Positions 42,866-51,699 of a stretch of DNA of 64,000 bases are shown one piece after another (within the stretch, counting starts at the first letter, position 1; every line of letters starts with the position of its first letter). The notes under the pieces were generated by a model, which was not told the origin of the DNA, ran no database searches, and saw only the letters and a list, made by a program, of their open reading frames with translations. The position numbers and the translations under genes are program-made. Source of the DNA: JBCCGG01 sp039029395 (GTDB taxonomy: Bacteria; Pseudomonadota; Alphaproteobacteria; Kiloniellales; JAKSDN01); contig JBCCGG010000002.1 of NCBI GenBank assembly GCA_039029395.1, positions 1-64,000 of the forward strand, written 5' to 3'.

Positions 42866-43075
42866 ATGGCGGCACGGCAGCTCAAAGAGGCACGGCGCCG
42901 CGCGGTCTGGGCCGAGGCCAAGGCCGCCGCCGGCGCTTATGCGCGCAACCCCTGCAAGGCAACCGAGGTTCAGGTAGAGACCGCGGTCGACCACCTGCGG
43001 CACCTGGACGACAGTCCAAAGGCACAAGACCCGAAAGATCAAGAGGTCGCCGACGAAGTCCGAACGTCGTCGTAG
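42866..43075 (+). CDS. Small hypothetical protein (69 residues)
   Basis: The ATG at 42866 follows an excellent AAGGAGG ribosome-binding site, so this start is preferred over 42830. The peptide is Ala/Arg/Lys-rich and helical at first (ARQLKEARRRAVWAEAKAAA), then acidic and disordered. It has no signal peptide. Its 3' end overlaps the convergent LRR gene by 37 nt. No family is recognised. A palindrome upstream suggests oxygen-responsive control. Confidence 0.6.
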   Translation: MAARQLKEARRRAVWAEAKAAAGAYARNPCKATEVQVETAVDHLRHLDDSPKAQDPKDQEVADEVRTSS

Positions 43076-43893
43076 CGCCGTTTCAAGGCTGCCTCTTCGC
43101 TGCGTGATAGCGGAATCCCGTCCAGCCAGATCCGTTTTAAGGAAGGTAGCGCCGCCAGGCGCGGGAGTACGCCTTTCGCCTTGAGCGTGGGATGGTGCTC
43201 ATGACCACCGATCGACAGGTACTCGAGATTCGGCAGGCCGGTGAGAAGGTCCAGGTCTTCATCCACAATGTCGAGCGCCCAGATGTCGAGCGCGCGAAGC
43301 TGAGACATGGCACAAATGCTGCGCAATCCTTTCGCCGTGACCCGTGTAGCCGCAATGTCTAACGTCTCTACCGTCGAGGACGAGGCAAGGGCTGCCGCCA
43401 TCTCATCGTCGAGATTCGCTTCTTCGAGATCCAATTCGCGGAGCTTGGGCAATTCGAGCACGGCGTCCAGCGCGCGTATTGAGAGCGTTCCGTTCTGGGC
43501 CATGAGTCGCACCAGATTGGGCGAGCGCGAGATCTCCAAGAAATCTTCCTCGGACATGAAGGCACACTGAAACCGCTTGAGGCCGCCCGCATGAGCGAAG
43601 TTCCCCAGCGTGCCTGGTTTGCGCAGCTGGAGAACATCGAGCTCCTCCATGCCGGGGATCGCGATGATGCGTCCCATCGCGGTTCGCGTCGTTTCGCACC
43701 AGAGGTGCAGCCACCGCAACGACGGGATGCCAGAAAGCGCCGTGGCAAGTTTGGCCGTGATCAAGGGATGCTTGGTCAGACTAAGGCAATCGATCGGGCC
43801 GGCTGAACGCAAGGCTCGCAAGTCGCGCGCGGCAAAGGGCCCTTTCAGCTCTATGGTGGCGCCCTGAGACGACGCGGTCTTGGTCATCGCCAA
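43039..43893 (-). CDS. Leucine-rich-repeat-like protein
   Basis: 284 residues with about seven irregular LRR units of the form LxxLxLxxx: IPSLRWLHLW, LPKLRELDLEEANL, STVETLDIAATRV, MSQLRALDIWALDI and LPNLEYLSIGGH. It has no signal peptide and is probably cytoplasmic. LRR folds bind protein partners, but no function can be assigned. It overlaps the small ORF at its 3' end and lies downstream of the PHA synthase gene on the same strand (44-nt gap), so it could be co-transcribed with it. Confidence 0.7.
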   Translation of the reverse strand: MAMTKTASSQGATIELKGPFAARDLRALRSAGPIDCLSLTKHPLITAKLATALSGIPSLRWLHLWCETTRTAMGRIIAIPGMEELDVLQLRKPGTLGNFAHAGGLKRFQCAFMSEEDFLEISRSPNLVRLMAQNGTLSIRALDAVLELPKLRELDLEEANLDDEMAAALASSSTVETLDIAATRVTAKGLRSICAMSQLRALDIWALDIVDEDLDLLTGLPNLEYLSIGGHEHHPTLKAKGVLPRLAALPSLKRIWLDGIPLSRSEEAALKRRYDDVRTSSATS

Positions 43894-43937
43894 ACTCTAT
43901 GCCCCACCATCGGCTCAAGTAAAGCGTCGTGCCGGTG

Positions 43938-45869
43938 TCAGGACTGCAGGACGTAGTCGCCCGGTGCCGGTCGGAGAGGGCTGTAACCGCGCTCAGGGCA
44001 ACCCATCGAAGGCGGCGCACCCTCACCCGACGAGTGCCCGGCGAGCCACTCGCTCCAGGCCGGCCACCAGGAGCCCTCTTTGGGCGCATTGCGCGATAGC
44101 CAAGACTCCGGGTCCAAGTAGCGGTCGCCGGCCTTTTGGTGGCCCAACCGGAAGTGGCGGCCGGGATGACCGGGCTCGCTGACGATGCCGGCGTTGTGGC
44201 CGCCGCTGGTCAAAGCGAAAGTGATGTCAGTGTCGGCCGGCAGGTGGATCTTATAGACCGAGCGCCAGGGGGCCACGTGATCGCGCTCGGTGCCGACCGC
44301 GAAGATCGGTACCCGGATGTCGGAAAGCGCGATCGGCCTGCCCTCGACCCGGTAGCGCCCTTCGGCGAGATCGTTGTCGAGAAACAAGCGGCGCAGATAC
44401 TGGCTGTGCATCTTGAAGGGCATGCGGGTCGTATCCGCGTTCCAGCACATGAGGTCCGACATCTCCTCGCGCTGGCCGAATAGGTAGGTGCGCAGCACCC
44501 GGGACCAGACCAAGTCATTGGACCGCAATAGCTGAAAGGCGCCGGCCATCTGCTTGCTGTCCAGATAACCTTGGTCCCACATGATGTCCTCGAGGAAGGC
44601 GAGCTCGGCGTGGTCGATGAAAAGCGACAGCTCGCCTGGCTCGCGGAAGTCACTCTGCGCGGCCAGCAAGGTCAGCGAGTTCAGCCGCTCTCGGCCGTCG
44701 CGCGCCAGCGCCGCGGCCTCGATCGCGAGCAATGTGCCGCCCAAGCAGTAACCAACCGCGTCGACCTTTCGCTCGGGTAGGATCGCTTCGATTGCAGCGA
44801 GCGCGCTTTCCACGCCCAAGCGACGATAGTCCTCGAGGTCGAGATCCCGTTCCTCGATCCCAGGGTTGCGCCAGGAAATAATGAACACCGTGTGGCCGCG
44901 CTCGACCAGGAAGCGGACCAGTGAATTGTGCGCCGAGAGATCGAGAATGTAGTACTTCATGATCCAGGCTGGCACGATGAGCAGGGGCTCGCTGAGCACC
45001 CTTGGGCCTGCCGGCGCGTACTGTATCAGCTCGATCAGCCGATTCTGATAGACCACCTGGCCCGGCGTGAGCGCCACGTCGCGGCCCACTTGAAAGCGCT
45101 CGCTGCCGATTGGCGGCCGGCCGGCGACCGCGCGCTCCCAGTCTTCGATCAAATTGACCGCGCCGCGCGCCAGGTTTTGACCGCCTTGCCTGGCGGTCGC
45201 GGCGATTAGCTCCGGATTGGTCGCCAGGAAATTTGCCGGCGAGACCATGTCGAGCAACTGGCGAGCGATAAAGGCGACCACACGCTCGTGATGTGGCGAA
45301 ACGCCGCGAACTCCCGTGGTCGCATTGTACCACCACTGCTGGGAAAGCAGGAAAGACTGATAGAGGACATTGTAGGGCCATTGCCGCCACGCCGGGTCGT
45401 CAAAACGCCGATCTTGAGGCAAGGGCTCGATACAGGGCGGCGCAGCGGGATCGGCCAAAGTGCGCGCGCCATAGAGGCCCAGCCGAGCCGCCTTGCGGGC
45501 GGCTTTTTGGGTCAACAGCAGCTGCTTTCCCGGCGCAAAGGCCAGGTGCGCTGCCCAATCCGTGTAGGCGAGCGCAACCGCGGCCGGCGAAATCCCGAGG
45601 CTGAGCCGGCCGATCCAAGCATGAAGCAGGCGGTCCAAGCTCGAGGGGCCCTCTGGCGGATCAGCCGTCGCGGCGCGGTCCGCCCGACCAGCGGTGCAAT
45701 GCGGAAAACCGCTAGAAAGGAAGCTCGCCAGCCAGGGCGCCATTGCTGCAGACGGGAGCTCTTCCCACGCCTGCTGCGAGGTGTCCGGCGGTGGCGGTGC
45801 CGCGCGTGGCTTGGTGATCGCCTTGCGCGGCTTGTTTCTCAGCGCCGCGCTCGCCCGTCGCTTGGACAT
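43938..45869 (-). CDS. phaC: Class I poly(3-hydroxyalkanoate) synthase PhaC
   Basis: 643 residues from the ATG at 45869, which has GGGAGA upstream. It polymerises hydroxyacyl-CoA at the granule surface. The lipase-like box GYCLGGTLL carries the catalytic Cys. The catalytic Asp lies in GTERDHVAPW and the His in TSGGHNAGIV. The PhaC N domain with RRFDDPAWRQWPYNVLYQSF is present. Length and single-subunit form fit class I. The N-terminal 60 residues are basic and disordered. It lies directly downstream of a phasin gene. Confidence 0.95.
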   Translation of the reverse strand: MSKRRASAALRNKPRKAITKPRAAPPPPDTSQQAWEELPSAAMAPWLASFLSSGFPHCTAGRADRAATADPPEGPSSLDRLLHAWIGRLSLGISPAAVALAYTDWAAHLAFAPGKQLLLTQKAARKAARLGLYGARTLADPAAPPCIEPLPQDRRFDDPAWRQWPYNVLYQSFLLSQQWWYNATTGVRGVSPHHERVVAFIARQLLDMVSPANFLATNPELIAATARQGGQNLARGAVNLIEDWERAVAGRPPIGSERFQVGRDVALTPGQVVYQNRLIELIQYAPAGPRVLSEPLLIVPAWIMKYYILDLSAHNSLVRFLVERGHTVFIISWRNPGIEERDLDLEDYRRLGVESALAAIEAILPERKVDAVGYCLGGTLLAIEAAALARDGRERLNSLTLLAAQSDFREPGELSLFIDHAELAFLEDIMWDQGYLDSKQMAGAFQLLRSNDLVWSRVLRTYLFGQREEMSDLMCWNADTTRMPFKMHSQYLRRLFLDNDLAEGRYRVEGRPIALSDIRVPIFAVGTERDHVAPWRSVYKIHLPADTDITFALTSGGHNAGIVSEPGHPGRHFRLGHQKAGDRYLDPESWLSRNAPKEGSWWPAWSEWLAGHSSGEGAPPSMGCPERGYSPLRPAPGDYVLQS

Positions 45870-45960
45870 GCAAAGGATCTCCCGCCTCGGCGCGGCTTGC
45901 GCCAAGGTTCACGTCAGGCCGGGCGCAAGCGCCCGGCCCGGTAGCGGTTTGAACTGCGTG

Positions 45961-46359
45961 CTAGACGCGCTGCTTGCGCGCACTCTCCATGGTGGCGTTG
46001 ACTTGCTGATAAACCGGCGTCCAGCTCTCGCTCGCCATCTTCGTGGCCATCTCCATCAGCTTGCTGGTTTCCGCCTGGTACTCGCTGGCCGTTTCCTGAT
46101 ACCAATCCTGCTGTAGGGTGACGACTTCGTTCCAATCCTTACAAGCGGCCAAGGCTTCGCCGAGCTCGGCATCGTGCCGCAGCCGGGTGTTCATGAAGTC
46201 CGCCAGCTCGCCGTTGATCAACGCGACGCCCTTTACATAGGCCTGGCAAGCCTCGGCGAAGGCACCCATCGCCGCGCCGTTGATTGCCGCCAGCTGCTCC
46301 AGCTGGCCGTTGTCGTTGGGTTGCGTTGTCTTAGAAGTTGCTTGTACTCGCCTGGCCAT
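45961..46359 (-). CDS. Phasin family protein
   Basis: 132 residues, mostly helical and Ala/Glu/Gln-rich, with the phasin-type segment CQAYVKGVALINGELADFMN and LAACKDWNEVVTLQQDWYQ. Phasins coat polyhydroxyalkanoate granules and modulate PhaC. The gene lies 91 nt upstream of phaC on the same strand. A strong GGAGGG ribosome-binding site precedes the ATG. A partial Fnr-like box lies about 92 nt upstream. Confidence 0.9.
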   Translation of the reverse strand: MARRVQATSKTTQPNDNGQLEQLAAINGAAMGAFAEACQAYVKGVALINGELADFMNTRLRHDAELGEALAACKDWNEVVTLQQDWYQETASEYQAETSKLMEMATKMASESWTPVYQQVNATMESARKQRV

Positions 46360-46444
46360 TAGGACCCTCCTTCAGCGGTAAGGTTTGCCCCCGAGCCTCA
46401 ATCTTCATCGGCGTGAAGTTAGATCACATCGTAACGCCAAGCCG

Positions 46445-46458
46445 TGACATGGATCAAT
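46445..46458. promoter_or_regulatory. Partial Fnr-like box upstream of the phasin gene
   Basis: GTGACATGGATCAA matches TTGAY-N4-RTCAA except for the first base, and its arms are not strictly symmetric (GTGAC/ATCAA). It is centred about 92 nt before the phasin start. This is the weakest of the set, and it is included because of its position. Confidence 0.35.
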
Positions 46459-46569
46459 CAAAAGCGCCGGGGATTAACCGAAACGGTCCAGCACTCGGTT
46501 TTGTTCCACCGAGCCGACAGGACGATAGACCCGGCCGGCGGCCAAGACCGATCCATCGATCCTACACCG

Positions 46570-46583
46570 TTGATCTCGATCAG
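46570..46583. promoter_or_regulatory. Fnr-type box upstream of ftsH
   Basis: TTGATCTCGATCAG matches the Fnr consensus TTGAT-N4-ATCAA at 9 of 10 defined bases. It is centred about 72 nt before the ftsH ATG, which fits a -41.5 activator site with a leader of about 30 nt. Confidence 0.55.
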
Positions 46584-46647
46584 TTTTCAAACTGCAGTGT
46601 CGTGCAAGACTGCCGATAGGTTAGGTATCGCCTTTAGGAGCAGATCG

Positions 46648-48537
46648 ATGAAGTACGGGCCCAAATGGTTGACCTATGTGTTGCTTGGCACCATTGGTTT
46701 GGTGGCCCTCATTCTGTTCTTTCAACCAGTGACAACGCCGACTGCGGTCCCCACCGTTGCCTACACCGAGTTCAAGCGGATGGTCGAAACCGGTGAGGTC
46801 TCGTCGATAACGCTGCGTGGAGACGAGATCGGCGCACGTTTGAATGCGCCAACGCAGATCGGTGTGTCGGGTGGGACAAGTAGTGAGATCAAGACAACGG
46901 TCCCCGACTTCGGCGATCTTGGTTTACTGCCCCTGCTTGAAGCCCACAAGGTCGCAATCACTGTGCGGCCCGACAGCAGCGACCTGGCCGGCAACTGGCT
47001 CGCGGGATTGCTGCCATGGGTGATTCTCATAGGATTTTACTTCTGGTTCTGGAACCGGATGCAACGCAATGTGACCGGTCGATTCGGCGGCCGGGACATG
47101 GGAGAGTTTCTCGAGGGCTCGGCGCGTCGGGAGGAGAAGGGTGCACCGAAAGTCACCTTCGACGACGTTGCCGGACAGGACGGTGCCAAGCGCGAAGTGG
47201 CCGAGCTGGTGGCCTTCCTCAAGGACCCCGAGCGCTATCGAAAGCTTGGCGCCGAGCCCCCGCGCGGCGTGCTCCTTATGGGACCGCCGGGCACGGGCAA
47301 GACGTTGCTGGCGCGCGCCCTTGCCGGCGAGGCTGGAGTCCAGTTCTTCCATATTTCGGCCTCTGAATTCATCGAGATGTTTGTCGGTGTCGGCGCGGCG
47401 CGTGTGAGAAAGATGTTCGAGGAAGCCAAGAACAGAGCGCCGGCGATCATCTTTATCGACGAGCTCGACGCGGTCGGCCGCGTGCGCGGCACCGGTCTTG
47501 GCGGTGGCAATGACGAGCGCGAGCAAACCCTCAACCAGATTCTCTCGGAACTCGACGGATTCTCCGGACGCGAGGCGGTCGTCGTTTTGGCGGCGACCAA
47601 TCGCCCGGATGTGCTCGATCCGGCCTTGCTTCGGCCCGGACGCTTCGACCGGCACGTCACACTGGAGCTGCCGGACAAGACGGCGCGCGCTGCTATCCTC
47701 AAGGTTCACACCAAGAATGTTCCACTGGCCGACGACGCGGATTTGGACCTCCTGGCGGCCGGCACGCCGGGGTTCTCCGGTGCCGACCTGAAGAATTTGA
47801 TCAACGAGGCGGCCTTGGCCGCCGCTCGAGACGGTGTCGGCGAGATCACGGCACGCCATTTAGACGACATGCGCGACAAGGTCATGATGGGCACCGTGCG
47901 CACCCTGGCGATAAAACCCGACGAACGGCACCGCTTGGCAGTTCACGAGGCGGGCCACACGGTTGTGGCAAAAAGCCTTCCCGAGGCCGATCCGGTGTAC
48001 AAGGTCACCATCATTCCGCGCGGCCGGGCCTTGGGCGGCACCCATATGCTGCCGGAGGAAGATCGTCATACCTTGCCGGAAGGCTATTTGAGAGACCGGC
48101 TCGCCGTGATGCTGGGGGGACGCGGCGCCGAACAGGAGCTGCTGGGCGCCGTGAGCTCCGGCGCCGAGGACGATATTCGCCAGGCGACCCAGTTGGCCCG
48201 CGCCATGGTCGCGCGCTGGGGCATGTCCGAGACGATCGGGCCGGTCGATCTGCGCCAAAGCGACCAACACCCTTTCCTCGGGCGGGAAATCGCCCAGCCC
48301 CGTCAGTTCGGTGAAGCCACGGCCGACGAGGTCGATCAGGCCGTGCAGCGGCTGTTGCGGGAGTCCGAGGCGCGCGCCACGAGGATTATCCGCGACCGAC
48401 GCGCGGAGATCGAACGGCTTGTCGAGGAGCTAGAATCCAAGGAGACCCTGACGAGCGATGAGATCGATGCCATCATCGAGAAAAAGCCTGGCGACGGCAC
48501 TGTCCCGCAGGAGACCTTGAAGCTTCGCGCCGGTTAG
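46648..48537 (+). CDS. ftsH: ATP-dependent zinc metalloprotease FtsH
   Basis: 629 residues from the ATG at 46648 (AGGAG 7 nt upstream). It has two membrane helices (about 8-25 and 113-133) around a periplasmic domain, an AAA module with Walker A GPPGTGKT and Walker B IIFIDELDAVG, the SRH region, and the zinc site HEAGH with the downstream Asp-containing GAEDDIRQAT. It degrades misfolded or regulatory membrane and cytosolic proteins. The location next to phasin/phaC rather than tilS suggests an accessory FtsH paralogue. The frame is open 68 codons upstream but lacks family sequence. Confidence 0.93.
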   Translation: MKYGPKWLTYVLLGTIGLVALILFFQPVTTPTAVPTVAYTEFKRMVETGEVSSITLRGDEIGARLNAPTQIGVSGGTSSEIKTTVPDFGDLGLLPLLEAHKVAITVRPDSSDLAGNWLAGLLPWVILIGFYFWFWNRMQRNVTGRFGGRDMGEFLEGSARREEKGAPKVTFDDVAGQDGAKREVAELVAFLKDPERYRKLGAEPPRGVLLMGPPGTGKTLLARALAGEAGVQFFHISASEFIEMFVGVGAARVRKMFEEAKNRAPAIIFIDELDAVGRVRGTGLGGGNDEREQTLNQILSELDGFSGREAVVVLAATNRPDVLDPALLRPGRFDRHVTLELPDKTARAAILKVHTKNVPLADDADLDLLAAGTPGFSGADLKNLINEAALAAARDGVGEITARHLDDMRDKVMMGTVRTLAIKPDERHRLAVHEAGHTVVAKSLPEADPVYKVTIIPRGRALGGTHMLPEEDRHTLPEGYLRDRLAVMLGGRGAEQELLGAVSSGAEDDIRQATQLARAMVARWGMSETIGPVDLRQSDQHPFLGREIAQPRQFGEATADEVDQAVQRLLRESEARATRIIRDRRAEIERLVEELESKETLTSDEIDAIIEKKPGDGTVPQETLKLRAG

Positions 48538-48558
48538 GGGCTCACCAATCGCGTCCGG

Positions 48559-49806
48559 CTAAGCCGCTCGCTTGAGCGACAGCTCCTGCCAGATCTGGCC
48601 GAGCGCCGCGACCAGGCGGTCCATATCCCGATCGCTGTGCAAGGGCGATGGAGTCAGGCGTAGCCGTTCCGTGCCCCTCTCGACGGTCGGATAGTTGATC
48701 GGTTGGACATAGAGCCCATAACGCTCGAGCAGTAGGTCGGTAACGTGGCGGCACAGCACCGGGTCGCCGACCAGCAGGGGCACGATATGACTCTCGCTGG
48801 GCATGACAGGCAGCCCCATGGCGCGCAGGCGGGCCTTCAAGGTTGCAGCCCTTTCTTGATGGCGGGCGCGCTCGATTTGGCTGGTCTTAAGGTGCCGAAC
48901 GCTGGTAAGCGCGCCTGCCGCGATCGCCGGCGGCAGTGCCGTCGTGAATATGAAGCCCGACGAGAAGGAGCGAACGAAGTCGACCAAAGCGGCCGATGCC
49001 GCGATGTATCCGCCAAGCACGCCATAGGCCTTGCCAAGCGTACCTTCAATCACGCTTAGGCGGTCCATCAGGCCGTCACGCTCGGCGATCCCGCCGCCGC
49101 GCGGTCCGTAGAGCCCGACGGCGTGCACCTCGTCCAGGTAAGTGAGTGCGCCGTAGCGCTCGGCAACATCGCACAACTCGCCGATCGGTGCGATATCGCC
49201 GTCCATGGAGTAGACCGATTCGAAGGCCACCAGCTTGGCGCGGCCCGGCGCGACGGCGCTGAGATGGCGCTCTAGGTCGGCCGGATCGTTGTGGCGGAAA
49301 ATCCGCTTCTCGGCCCGGCTGTGGCGGATGCCTTCGATCATCGAGGCATGGTTATTCGCATCGGAAAGCACAACGCAGCCCGGCAGGCGCGCGGCCAGGG
49401 TGCCGAGGCTGGCCCAGTTGGAGACGTAGCCCGAGGTGAAGAGCAGCGCCGCCTCCTTGCCGTGCAGATCGGCCAGCTCTCGTTCCAACAAGACGTGGTT
49501 GTGGTTGGTGCCCGAGATGTTTCGGGTGCCACCGGCGCCGGCGCCACAGCTGTTCAGCGCTTCGGTCATGGCAGCTATGACCTTGGGGTTTTGGCCCATG
49601 CCCAAGTAGTCGTTGGAGCACCACACGGTGACCTCGCGCGTGGCACCGGGCCCATGGCGCTTGGCCCGTGGGAAGGCGCCCGCGCGGCGCTCCAAGTCAG
49701 CGAAGGTTCGGTAGCGCCCCTCGATTCTTAGGCTGTCGAGTTGCTCGGCGAAAAATCTTTCGTAATCGAGCTCTTGTGCATCCGACTCGGCTAAAGTGAT
49801 GGACAT
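48559..49806 (-). CDS. hemA: 5-aminolevulinate synthase HemA
   Basis: PLP enzyme joining glycine and succinyl-CoA to 5-aminolevulinate, the first step of tetrapyrrole synthesis in Alphaproteobacteria. It has 415 residues from the ATG at 49806 (CAGGAG upstream). WCSNDYLGMGQNP, GAGAGGTRNISGTNHNH, YLDEVHAVGLYG and the PLP lysine motif EGTLGKAYGVLGGY are intact. The frame continues upstream through the cytochrome c gene without homology. It is 26 nt after the cytochrome gene, so it shares that gene's Fnr-like box. It may be a second, anaerobically induced copy. Confidence 0.95.
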   Translation of the reverse strand: MSITLAESDAQELDYERFFAEQLDSLRIEGRYRTFADLERRAGAFPRAKRHGPGATREVTVWCSNDYLGMGQNPKVIAAMTEALNSCGAGAGGTRNISGTNHNHVLLERELADLHGKEAALLFTSGYVSNWASLGTLAARLPGCVVLSDANNHASMIEGIRHSRAEKRIFRHNDPADLERHLSAVAPGRAKLVAFESVYSMDGDIAPIGELCDVAERYGALTYLDEVHAVGLYGPRGGGIAERDGLMDRLSVIEGTLGKAYGVLGGYIAASAALVDFVRSFSSGFIFTTALPPAIAAGALTSVRHLKTSQIERARHQERAATLKARLRAMGLPVMPSESHIVPLLVGDPVLCRHVTDLLLERYGLYVQPINYPTVERGTERLRLTPSPLHSDRDMDRLVAALGQIWQELSLKRAA

Positions 49807-49832
49807 GATTTGCTCCTGGGCAGCGGTAAGTC

Positions 49833-50213
49833 CTATTGCCCGGCCTCCATGAGGTAGGCGATCAGATCCTGGCGCTGCGTTTCCTTCCTGAGGCCAGCGA
49901 AGACCATTTTGGTTCCGGGAATGAACTCCTTGGGCTTCTTGAGATAGGCGTCCAGGTTCTCCGGCGTCCAATCGATGCCCGAGTTCTTCATCGCGTCGGA
50001 ATACTTGAAGCCCTCGACCGTGCCGGCCTTGCGCCCGACGATGTCGTGCAGACTCGGTCCGATCTTGTTCTTGCCGGCATCCAGCGAATGGCACGCCTTG
50101 CATTTGTTGTAGAGCTTCTTGCCTTTCGCCGCGTCGCCTTCGGCGTGGGCGAGCGATACCTGAAAGACCAAGGCAATCGCGCCGATGAGTGCGGCTGCTT
50201 TAGTTCCCCCCAT
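49833..50213 (-). CDS. Class I soluble cytochrome c (c2/c550-like)
   Basis: 126 residues. The signal peptide is cleaved after AHA (about residue 24). The heme site is CKACH (C38, C41, H42), with Met103 in GTKMVFAGL as the probable sixth ligand. It is likely a periplasmic electron donor to NirS or an oxidase, in the role of NirM/c550. The ribosome-binding site GGAGGAGG precedes the ATG. The gene is transcribed together with hemA, and a perfect Fnr/Dnr-like box lies about 80 nt upstream. Confidence 0.95.
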   Translation of the reverse strand: MGGTKAAALIGAIALVFQVSLAHAEGDAAKGKKLYNKCKACHSLDAGKNKIGPSLHDIVGRKAGTVEGFKYSDAMKNSGIDWTPENLDAYLKKPKEFIPGTKMVFAGLRKETQRQDLIAYLMEAGQ

Positions 50214-50286
50214 CCTATGCCTCCTCCGCCTAGGTTCATTGGGCCGATGTAGCCTTCTAGATTAGGAGCCGCAGTCGGGCCGTTCC

Positions 50287-50300
50287 TTGACTTGGGTCAA
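50287..50300. promoter_or_regulatory. Fnr/Dnr-type box upstream of cytochrome c-hemA
   Basis: TTGACTTGGGTCAA has perfect TTGAC/GTCAA arms with a 4-nt centre. It is centred 80 nt before the cytochrome c start, a fitting distance for activation. It is the same arm sequence as the three boxes in the nirE/nirS gap. Confidence 0.65.
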
Positions 50301-50319
50301 TGATCGCAATGGGCGCCGA

Positions 50320-51699
50320 CTAGGCGCTTTCGCCCTTGGCAAGGGCCTCGGCGACCAGGTCGCCGGCCTCGGGCGGCAGGTCAAGCTCGAGCGCGGCGGC
50401 GCGGCCACGGGGCGACATCTTGCGCCAGGTTTTGCGCAATATGGAGACGATCTTCGCCCTCTCGTGCTGTTCGGCAAAGGCCGCGAAGTGGTCCTCTAGG
50501 AATACAAGGCAAGCAACGTCCTCGAGGGCCTGGGCCTCCGGATCGAGCTTGAGTCGCTCCTTGCGGACCAACGCCTCGACCCGTGCAACGGTCTCTGAGT
50601 CGAACCCTCCCAAGGCGCGCAGAATTGCGCCGCCACGCTCAGCGTGAAAGGCCTTCAGGTCGCTGCGCCATTTGAGGTACCCGGCCCGGCCGTCCGGGTA
50701 GTCACCGCGCGGGATGCGCCAGCGCTCGATATGTTGGCAACGCGCCGCCAGGCGCAGCGCCTCTGAAGCTTCGGGATATAGCTTCTCGAGCCAGGCGGTC
50801 ATTCGCCAGCCGTAGACTAACTCCTTTGGCGACGGTCCTTGGTCGCCCGGTACCTTGTTCGGGTCCAACCGGTTGACGTCGTCGAAGGCGGCAATCGCCC
50901 TGCGGATGCGCTCGCTTTCGGAGAGTGGTTCGGTCATGGAGATCTCCGGCGCAGGGGCTGAAATGGCTTGCTCGACGATGATATCGCGCAGCTTGGCGCT
51001 GACGCCGATCGGCCCAGTGTAGCAGACCCGCTTGCCGGCTGCGCGGAGCAAGGCTGGCATGTCACTGACGCCGTGCTGGCCCGCGTCGGCGAAGTAGCCG
51101 ACCGCCACGCAGCGCGGCGCGCGGATCCCGGCGAGGGCCGAGGCCACCGATGGGTCCTGGCTCAGAAAGCCGGTGGCGACCTCAACGAAGCCGCCGCGCG
51201 CCGCAAGTGCCTCGGCGTGGCGCCTCATGGCGGCGGCCGAGCGGTGGTGCCGCTTGGTGCCGTGGCCGACCAGAAGCAAGGCAGTCTCCTCACGCCGCCA
51301 GCCGCGGGTTCGTCTGGCCTGGTCGGCGATCTGCTCGATCAGATCGACGATCGCCGGATGGGCGCCGACCGGCGGGCATAAGGTGATGCCACAGCGGTCC
51401 GGCGCGCCATCGACCCGCCGCGCCAAGGCGCCGTAGGTGGCGCCCTCGGCCATCAGGAAGGGCACAAGGTAGACCTGCTGGTCCGACAGCTCGGCCAGCG
51501 CCTGGTCGAGCGAGGGCTCACCGTAGAGCGCGCAGCTTTTGACCGACTGGAACAGGCCTCGGCCGGCGATTGCCGCGCCGTGGGCGGCCGCGATGCCGGG
51601 CCGGCCGGCCGAGCCGTGGGCGCACAGTAGGAGCGCCGCGCCGCCACCCGGCGGCTCAATGGCTGGTGCCCTCCGAGAGACGAATCTTATTGTAGACAT
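50320..51699 (-). CDS. CbiX-like chelatase/DUF4202 fusion protein
   Basis: 459 residues. The N-terminal half (about 20-240) is a CbiX/SirB-type chelatase pair: ALLLCAHGSAGRPG, VYLVPFLMAEGATYGALARR, ALLLVGHGTKRHH and AVGYFADAGQHGVSDMP. The C-terminal part (about 258-450) is a DUF4202 domain (FDDVNRLDPN, ELVYGWRMTAWLEKL, ALEDVACLVFLEDHF), recognisable but of unknown function. It is the last gene of the heme d1 operon and overlaps nirN by 44 nt. It may insert iron into a d1 precursor or shield intermediates. Confidence 0.82.
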   Translation of the reverse strand: MSTIRFVSRRAPAIEPPGGGAALLLCAHGSAGRPGIAAAHGAAIAGRGLFQSVKSCALYGEPSLDQALAELSDQQVYLVPFLMAEGATYGALARRVDGAPDRCGITLCPPVGAHPAIVDLIEQIADQARRTRGWRREETALLLVGHGTKRHHRSAAAMRRHAEALAARGGFVEVATGFLSQDPSVASALAGIRAPRCVAVGYFADAGQHGVSDMPALLRAAGKRVCYTGPIGVSAKLRDIIVEQAISAPAPEISMTEPLSESERIRRAIAAFDDVNRLDPNKVPGDQGPSPKELVYGWRMTAWLEKLYPEASEALRLAARCQHIERWRIPRGDYPDGRAGYLKWRSDLKAFHAERGGAILRALGGFDSETVARVEALVRKERLKLDPEAQALEDVACLVFLEDHFAAFAEQHERAKIVSILRKTWRKMSPRGRAAALELDLPPEAGDLVAEALAKGESA

